Shown here: one piece after another, positions 57,659-64,000 of the stretch | Layout: each line of letters opens with the position of its first letter | Numbering within the stretch: position 1 is the first letter of the stretch | Assembly (NCBI RefSeq): GCF_001649575.2 | Contig: NC_051445.1 | Location: 13,645,648 to 13,709,647 of the forward strand | DNA: 64,000 nt | Reading direction: 5' to 3' | Source: Kryptolebias marmoratus | Taxonomy: Eukaryota; Chordata; Actinopteri; Cyprinodontiformes; Rivulidae | Notes under the pieces: generated by a model | The model's input: only the letters and a program-made list of their open reading frames with translations | Databases searched by the model: none | Told to the model about the DNA's origin: nothing | Position numbers and translations under genes: made by a program

Positions 57659-60600
57659 ATGGCGGCGGTGTGTTTGACAACACTAACGGAGCAATGGATT
57701 CGTGACAGATTACAGTTAAAACACCCGTGTCTCGGTAAGGTTATTTCACAGGAAACGACCTTTGGGATGAAAGAGAGCTAATGCTAGTTTGCTAGTGGTC
57801 ACGGAGATAAGTTTAGCTTTTGCTGCTAAAAAAAGAGAGAACGGACTGAGCATCTACGGGGAGAGGCTAACCAGAGCTAGCTTACGTAGCATCAACCGTC
57901 ACCTGCTTCCATTTTTTATTATTTACAAATCGTTTATAAACAGGTGATGTTCGGACGCTGAGCCTTCCGGGGACGTGTGAGGAGAAGATAGGACATCTCG
58001 GAAATTCATTGAGAAACTTCGTCCGTCTTAAATCTCTGGATCTGTCCTACAATGCTCTCGTTTCTGTGGAGGTTTGTTCCCATCCTTGATTATGCTGCAT
58101 CTCATTTTCAGACATGTTCTTCATTTTATAAAAACCTAATGGGAACACCATAACACTGCCATTTGACGCGCATTTTCCAAAACTACTACCTGATTTGTAG
58201 CTTTCATAGTCTTGTTGTTTATGATTATAACAATGGTGCTTTTTTCTGTCCCAACTCAAAACCATCTGCTTCATAACAGCTGTGTTTATCAAATATATTG
58301 AAAAAGTTTTTGAATTTTAACTTGATTAAAGCTAATTTGTGCTTTAAACTGAACTGGCTCCTTTCAGGGGGTGCAACATTTGAAGCTGCTGGAGAGGCTG
58401 ATCCTCTACCATAACCGCATACCTTCCCTGGAGGAGGTGGAAGTGCTGTTTGAGCTCCCGGTTCTGAGAGAGCTGGACCTCAGGCTTAACCCGCTGACCA
58501 CGAGCTGCTCAGGCTACCGCTCCTGCCTGGTGCACGCCATGCCCAGCCTGAGAAAGCTCGGTGAGATGCAGCCCAAACGCCCGCCTGCCCCTGAGCTCAG
58601 CTCGGCTCGGCTTGGGGGATTCCAGAACGAACGGATGAGCTGATTCTCCTCCTCTCTTTTCCAGATAACTGCTCGGTCGGAGCCACGGAGCGCGGGGCCG
58701 CGTTGCTGCAGTTCTCTGAGCTCCCTGCTCCGCAGCACAGCTCCTTTCTGAGTCTGGCCGAAGGACAGAGGTACAGTGAAAGGCCTCCTTTTGATGGAAG
58801 CATCTAAGGGTCAGATTTACATCTGCGCACAAAATTCACTCTTTGTTTCCAAAAGATGAATCCGTACATGTATCATTTCACGCACACAGCTCTTGGGAAA
58901 GCTCTGTGAAAGGGTTAGAGGAAGATAAATTATAATTAGGACATGTTTTTGACACTACTTGTTAAATCAAAGCTTATTTATTCAAATTTTAAGAAAGAGG
59001 GAATCCTCACTGTTTTATGCATTTTGCCTTTAAAGTACATTATAAGTCTGTTCCTCTTTAGCTTTCTGAGTCTGCAGCAGTAGGACGTCAATGCAACGTC
59101 ATTATTTAAGTAGATATATTTATAATTTTCAGACACTGCATATTTCTTTCAGAAGCCTTTCAGTAAATAGCATCGAAACAACTGGAAGCTCAAATAAAGA
59201 TGGCGCCCTCGGTGCTTATTTGTTTTATAATCGAAGCCTCCAGGAGTGATTTTAGTCCCGCTGGAGTCGCCCCTTTGATTCCCGATTATTAGAAGCAGGG
59301 ATCACAGGCTGACTTCAGCTGACCGTTTGAATGAAGAGGCTCTCTCTTCTGACCGACAGCGGTGACATCGTGTTGAACCTCGCTGAGACGAACCTCAGAG
59401 GCCGGAGCGAAGCCGCCTCCAGCTCATTTCAGAAGAAAGCCAAGGGTGAGACGTTAAAATCCGCCGCCCGTCTGCAGGACGATCACAGCAACTGACCTTG
59501 TCAGGTCTTTTCTTTCAGAATCTAAAAAGAAAGATGCAAAAGATTTTCCAGGACAGAGGAGTTCAACCCCGAAACAGGTGATTTTATTTGTCTCTCCTCA
59601 GGTCAAACAGTTTCATCGGCCTGAAATGGTTAACTCTAACTAAGTAACTCTCTGATTTGTAGGAATCAGCCAAATCCATCCTCAGGTATCCCGCCGCTAA
59701 AAACTGTAAGTTTGTAACTTTTTTTGTGTGTAAAAGAGTTGTGTTTGTTAGGAGGCTGAGAGTGAAGTAGCTGATACTTTGCCAAAAAAAACCTTTTTCA
59801 CTTAAGCTTTTTTGTAATGGTATACTTAATCAAACATTGTTGCTGAAATAGTTTTTAATTTTAGTTATCCAAGTTGTACTCAGTTAGTTTAAAACATCAC
59901 CACTAGAGGGCGACAGAAACCAAGTCGTTATGTTATGTCATGCTATGTTTAAACGCAATTTACAGCATTTATGTAGTTTTGATTTTTTTTTTTTTTTTAG
60001 ATCAGACTGAGCTAAAGGAGCCACTGATGAATGAACTACCACATAATAAAAGCTCCACTTTACCTAAAATGGCCGAAAGACCAAAAGTGTCTTTTGGCCC
60101 CGTGTTTGAGAAATACAGAACCGTGCCCGGGAAGCAAAAAGACCTCCTCAAACAAACCAGACACAAGGCCAAGGGGTATTTTACCCCAAATCCTGGTAAG
60201 AATCTCTAGATTGAAGAAGTCCACAGCTGTCAAAATGTCCTTGAATGAGACATCAGTAAATCTGTGTTTGGGCTGTTTTCCTAGATCAAAGTCACCGTCG
60301 CGTTTCGCCATTCATTAACATTCGGCCTCCCAGTCCACTCCATCCTGGTTTGAACCTCTCAGACTCCTCTCACCCCGTGTTACACCCCGCGAGGCTGACC
60401 TTTAAGAAGACTGAGAGAGGCACCGACCTGCAGCTGCAGGCCGACAAGAAAAAAAAGGTTCAAGTCGAATCGGAAGATGTTCATTTGAGATTCTGTTTCC
60501 CCTGACATCGACTCACAGCGTCTCTGAATTCTCCCCTTTCAGGGCAGTTATCGGAAGCCCCTGGAGATGCTCCTCAATCTGGTGGACAAACACTGGAGGG

Positions 60601-61493
60601 GGGAGAGGTCCCTGCATCAAAACAACAGCTTCCTGTGTGAGTTGGGAGTCTTCTTCGGAGGGGAATGTGGAATCTGATTTGCAGCCGCTAAGATGATGAA
60701 AGTTTTCCCACCGCTTCTATTTTTGGCTCTAGCTCAGGCCGTCCAGATCCTCTCCATGATGGAGAGCGACATTTCCAGCCGGGAGGCTGAGGTCAGGACC
60801 TTGAGGCGGGACGTCGAAGCGCTCGGCTTGGAGGCGGCTGCGCGAGACGAAGAGCACAAAAACGAAGTCCGAAACCTCTGCACTCAGCTGGAGGACGCCC
60901 AAAGACAGGCGGTAAGCTTCCTCAAAAATTAAAAAGAAAAGAAAACCGCAAAGATTGCAGCCCAGCGTTTATCGTGTGGAATTTGAACGCAGGGCAAACT
61001 AAACGAGCAGCTCAGGATGGTCCTGGAGGAAAACGTCGCTCTCCAGAGGCAGCTCATCAAGTTGGAGCGCCAGTACCTCAGGTCCATGACGAAAAGCTCG
61101 CCCATCACTCAGATCCGAGGCAGGTGCAGCCGCGTACGAAGTGGAAGGTGCTGCCGTCTCCACCACCGGCTGCACTTGGCTTACGTTTGGTCATCCACAG
61201 AGGCCCAGACAGAAGTGGAGGAGCTGAGAAAAGAGATCGAACGCCTGAAGACGAAGGTGCAGGAGGCTGAGAACGTCCAGGAGCTGTCAAACATGCTTCA
61301 GGAGAGCCACAGGTGAGACGACACACCCGCCTCCGAGCGCTGCGTCTGCGGGTACAGTGATGCTCGCCTGCGTCTGAATCAGCCGCCTAGTTGGTCGTTT
61401 ATACGATTCGTCGTCTGTGTTTATGCCTGCAGGTCGCTGGTGGCTACAAACGAGTGCTTGCTCGCCGAGCTGAGAGGAAGCGGGGAACATTAA
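57659..61493 (+). CDS. cep72: Centrosomal protein of 72 kDa, complete (14 exons)
   Basis: Leucine-rich-repeat centriolar satellite/centrosome protein; in human it helps recruit CEP290 and Kizuna and supports spindle microtubule organisation. Exons: 57659-57734, 57944-58071, 58368-58560, 58665-58770, 59360-59445, 59519-59577, 59663-59705, 60001-60195, 60285-60457, 60543-60636, 60733-60911, 60993-61119, 61201-61312, 61433-61493; 543 residues against about 647 in human. Residues about 26-135 are LRRs (LSLPGTCEEKIGHLGNSL, LKSLDLSYNALVSVEGV, LRELDLRLNP). A basic low-complexity middle follows, then coiled coil (QILSMMESDISSREAEV; TEVEELRKEIERLKTKV; SHRSLVATNECLLAELR). The junction 61119/61201 needs a GC-AG intron of 81 bp; otherwise 27 extra residues are read through. 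Start chosen by exon 1 phase and match to the family. Confidence 0.93.
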
Positions 61494-61614
61494 AGCCGCA
61501 TTTGAAGGAAGCTGTGCAAACTTGGAGTTAAACATCCAAGCAGGATTCCGCCGGGCGTCACATAAGCATGAGGTGCAATAATTTCAGATTTTTTATTTTT
61601 TTCCCCTCCCTCTT

Positions 61615-61655
<41 letters not shown>

Positions 61656-62244
61656 CTCTAGTGAACATCTAGGTTTTGCCAGGTCATGCCTTCTTTGACG
61701 AGGCGTTTCTTACTTTGAAGGATGTATAAGCCGTCTCCTGGATGTAAACACCGAGCAGGGAACAGCAATTCATTCCCCAAACTTTGTATATAAGTGCGTG
61801 TCTGGTTGTTATGTTAACAAATGATTTTAGGGGGGAAACTGTGAGAAGGTCATAATGCGTTTCCTGGATCCGTGGCAAGATTGTGTCTCACTTTTTTTTT
61901 TTCTTCTTCTTTTTAGGTCAGCCGAGCATCCGTCGGCTTTGTGCGCCGCCGCGGCGGGGGGACGAACGCGCCAAGACTGCAGCTGCACCGTGACTTTATT
62001 TATTCCTCCGCCTCGGGGGGGGCCGGAGAGCCGCTCGAGACGCATGCGCTCTCTCCCGCCCCCCAACCCTCGCAAAGCCGAATCCAAGCCTCAGCCAACC
62101 GGCTTCGAAACTCAGAACGCAGGATGAATGCAGCTTCTTTTGCTTTTAGGTTCAGTTTTACAGGTCAGCGGGTCGGTGCGACGGCTGCCCCTGGAAAAGA
62201 AAAAAGGGAAAAAAAAAGAAAAAAAGCCACCAGTGCATAAGAGA
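61494..62244. other. cep72 3' flank with TA repeat and GC-rich block
   Basis: After the cep72 stop there is no clear AATAAA; a TA repeat is at 61619-61654. A GC-rich block (about 61917-62130) begins immediately after a long pyrimidine run ending TTTTTAG, which resembles a strong splice acceptor. It could be an alternative last exon or a CpG-rich element; I cannot assign it. Confidence 0.4.
61619..61654. repeat. TA microsatellite after cep72
   Basis: Eighteen TA units about 125 bp after the cep72 stop. Confidence 0.95.
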
Positions 62245-63039
62245 TATATGAGGTTCCAGCGTGGTTTTTGCTTTTATTTTTATTTCTCAATAATGCACTA
62301 AAAATCAGGAGCACAGTTTAAGAAATATCAAGAAAAACGTTCCAAAAAAACAAAACAAAACACAGCATGCACTTGGGACACAATAGAGCTTTAAAGTTAT
62401 CCAAACATGGTTCCTCCACATTAAAGGTGCACAGTATTTGGCATTAAGCACAGAAAAATAAAAAAAAATAATAATAAAAATACTCAAGCTACTGCGGCAG
62501 AGGGCTGCTAGTTTTGCACTTGATGCACGATTCTTCATCAGCTCAGGCTACAGGCAGTGTGTTACGCACAATACTGTCGTCTTGGAAAAATATCTTACAA
62601 AAAAAAAAACTATGTTTGCAGTTTTTCCCTTTTTATCTGGTACAGTATGTAAGTAAACGTTTTCAGTCCAACCTGTGCCTCAGATGACAGAACCACACGT
62701 AGAAAAGGTACAGACAGACGGGATAGCTTACTCTTTACACACACAGGTTGATAGAAACGGACATCGAGCGGCACAAGATCTGATCATGATCCCACAGTTT
62801 CAAGACTTTTTTTTTTTCTTTCTTCTTTTTTTTTTTATAGCAAGAAAATATGTAAATCTGACTAGTAGTCTGGAATCACAGCAGGCACGGCAGTTTCGGA
62901 AAGAGACGGACTGTCACCTTATATATGCTTCTGAATCAAATGCAGAATACACAACATGCACAAGTACAGCAATCCGGGGGGGGGGCAAAAATAACATAAA
63001 ATTTAAATTAGGTTTCGCAGCAGGAGCCTTTTAGAACGT

Positions 63040-63040
63040 A

Positions 63041-63086
<46 letters not shown>
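63040..63086. repeat. TA/CA compound microsatellite
   Basis: TA run passing into CA in the presumed 3' UTR at the right end. Confidence 0.9.
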
Positions 63087-63383
63087 AACATGTTAGAAAT
63101 ACTTGCGTGTAAACTGGAAGATAGAAAGTTAGAAATACAATCTTGTACAACCGCGCTCGTTGAGTCCGAGCAGAGGCTCCGCTTTCAGTTTGGTTCCTGA
63201 AAAAAAACGCCTGCTGGTTCGGGTCGAGCGATATTATTGGACGGGAATATGCGTGTCGGGAGATAAAAACGTCGCCTGGAAGCGAGAGGCGGATCCGTTG
63301 ACGTTTGCATGACAGGAATTCTGTTTTACAAACGAGGAAAAGTAACGAATATGACAGGTTTTAACACAAGCTGTACACATTTA

Positions 63384-63388
63384 ATATA

Positions 63389-63469
<81 letters not shown>
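63384..63469. repeat. Long TA microsatellite
   Basis: About 43 TA units, interrupted little, able to fold on itself; in the presumed 3' UTR. Confidence 0.95.
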
Positions 63470-63475
<6 letters not shown>

Positions 63476-64000
63476 GAGTTGTTTTTTTGTTTTTCTGGTC
63501 TATACAAATGTATGGAAGTCCAGAGAGGCTTTTAAAGAAAAATAAATCATGCATGACTGCAAAACAGGGGCAACGAAATGTTTTCTTTTATCCATAAAAC
63601 TGGAATATTTGACCTAAGGTGTTTATAAACCTCATGTGTAAATCAGATTATTTTTCTCTTTTTTGGGGGGGGTTGTATTTTCCATATTTAATTCACCTTT
63701 TAAAGGGCTTCCGTACAAATGAAAGAACTAGCTTTAAAAAGTAAACAGCAGATTTCCTAAATAAACAACAGCTGACAAGTGCTGGTTATAGACAAACAAA
63801 TAACACTGAAAATGCAATTAAAGGGGGGGAGACAAAACATCAGTATATCTCTGTGCTAATCATCTTTGCAAAAATAACTACCTCTGTCTGTTTTTTGTTT
63901 TTGTTTTTCAGCTAAATATGAATTCTAGAAACATTTTCATTAAAAAGTGCAACGTTTGTTCGTCGAGCTGTCGTCCCGCTTCTGTTTTTCTTGGCATCTT

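Larger units (their letters stand above)
62245..64000 (-). other. Probable 3' UTR of a minus-strand gene entering from the right (tppp candidate)
   Basis: No convincing coding exon on either strand. Two AATAAA signals on the minus strand (plus-strand TTTATT at 62273-62278 and 62279-62284) would end a transcript near 62245-62262. The rest is AT-rich with A/T runs and two long TA repeats, typical of a long fish 3' UTR. In human, CEP72 and TPPP are tail to tail, so tppp is the leading candidate. That identity is inference from gene order; no tppp codons are visible. Confidence 0.45.

Noticed and set aside
61017..61316. Unbroken 99-codon frame through cep72 exons 12-13
   Set aside because: Not a separate gene. 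The middle 27 codons are more likely an in-frame GC-AG intron, reported as a finding.

Overview
This is vertebrate genomic DNA, almost certainly from a teleost fish. It carries intron-rich genes with GT-AG junctions, CA/TA microsatellites, many decayed Tc1-like DNA transposons of families I know from ray-finned fish, and a scaffold gap of 54 N. A percomorph is plausible from the repeats, but I cannot fix the species. No prokaryotic features, CRISPR arrays or tRNA genes were seen.

Five protein-coding genes can be assembled exon by exon with matching splice phases. (1) nbeal2, minus strand, 13-34987: 40 exons read from the start codon into the BEACH domain, and the gene continues beyond the left edge. 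(2) ccdc12, plus, 37210-43697: 7 exons, complete, spliceosomal cwf18 family. (3) kifc2, minus, 44912-53668: 19 coding exons, complete C-terminal-motor kinesin. (4) tmem276, minus, 55274-57174: 2 exons, small multipass membrane protein. (5) cep72, plus, 57659-61493: 14 exons, centrosomal leucine-rich-repeat protein. The right 1.8 kb (about 62245-64000) looks like the 3' end of a minus-strand transcript whose coding part lies outside. By human gene order (CEP72 and TPPP tail to tail) tppp is the first candidate.

Layout: nbeal2 and ccdc12 are divergent across 2.2 kb, as in human. ccdc12 and kifc2 converge. kifc2 and tmem276 run in tandem. tmem276 and cep72 are divergent with only 484 bp between start codons, a likely shared promoter. 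The human counterparts lie on three chromosomes (3p21, 8q24, 5p15), so the window joins three ancestral synteny blocks. The genes do not form one pathway: granule biogenesis, splicing, microtubule transport, an uncharacterised membrane protein and centrosome organisation.

Introns hold most of the unusual material. One is a TTAA-flanked foldback element (six copies) whose arms carry splice-donor-like motifs. Another is an element built from about 230-300 bp monomers in varying number. At least three Tc1-like relic families, a LINE tail, a GAGCTC-rich minisatellite and a 0.7 kb degenerate AGCTA/TTTTAGC tandem array are also present. No obviously new multi-gene system is visible. The best leads are the two repeat families, a possible in-frame GC-AG intron in cep72, and the compact divergent promoter.
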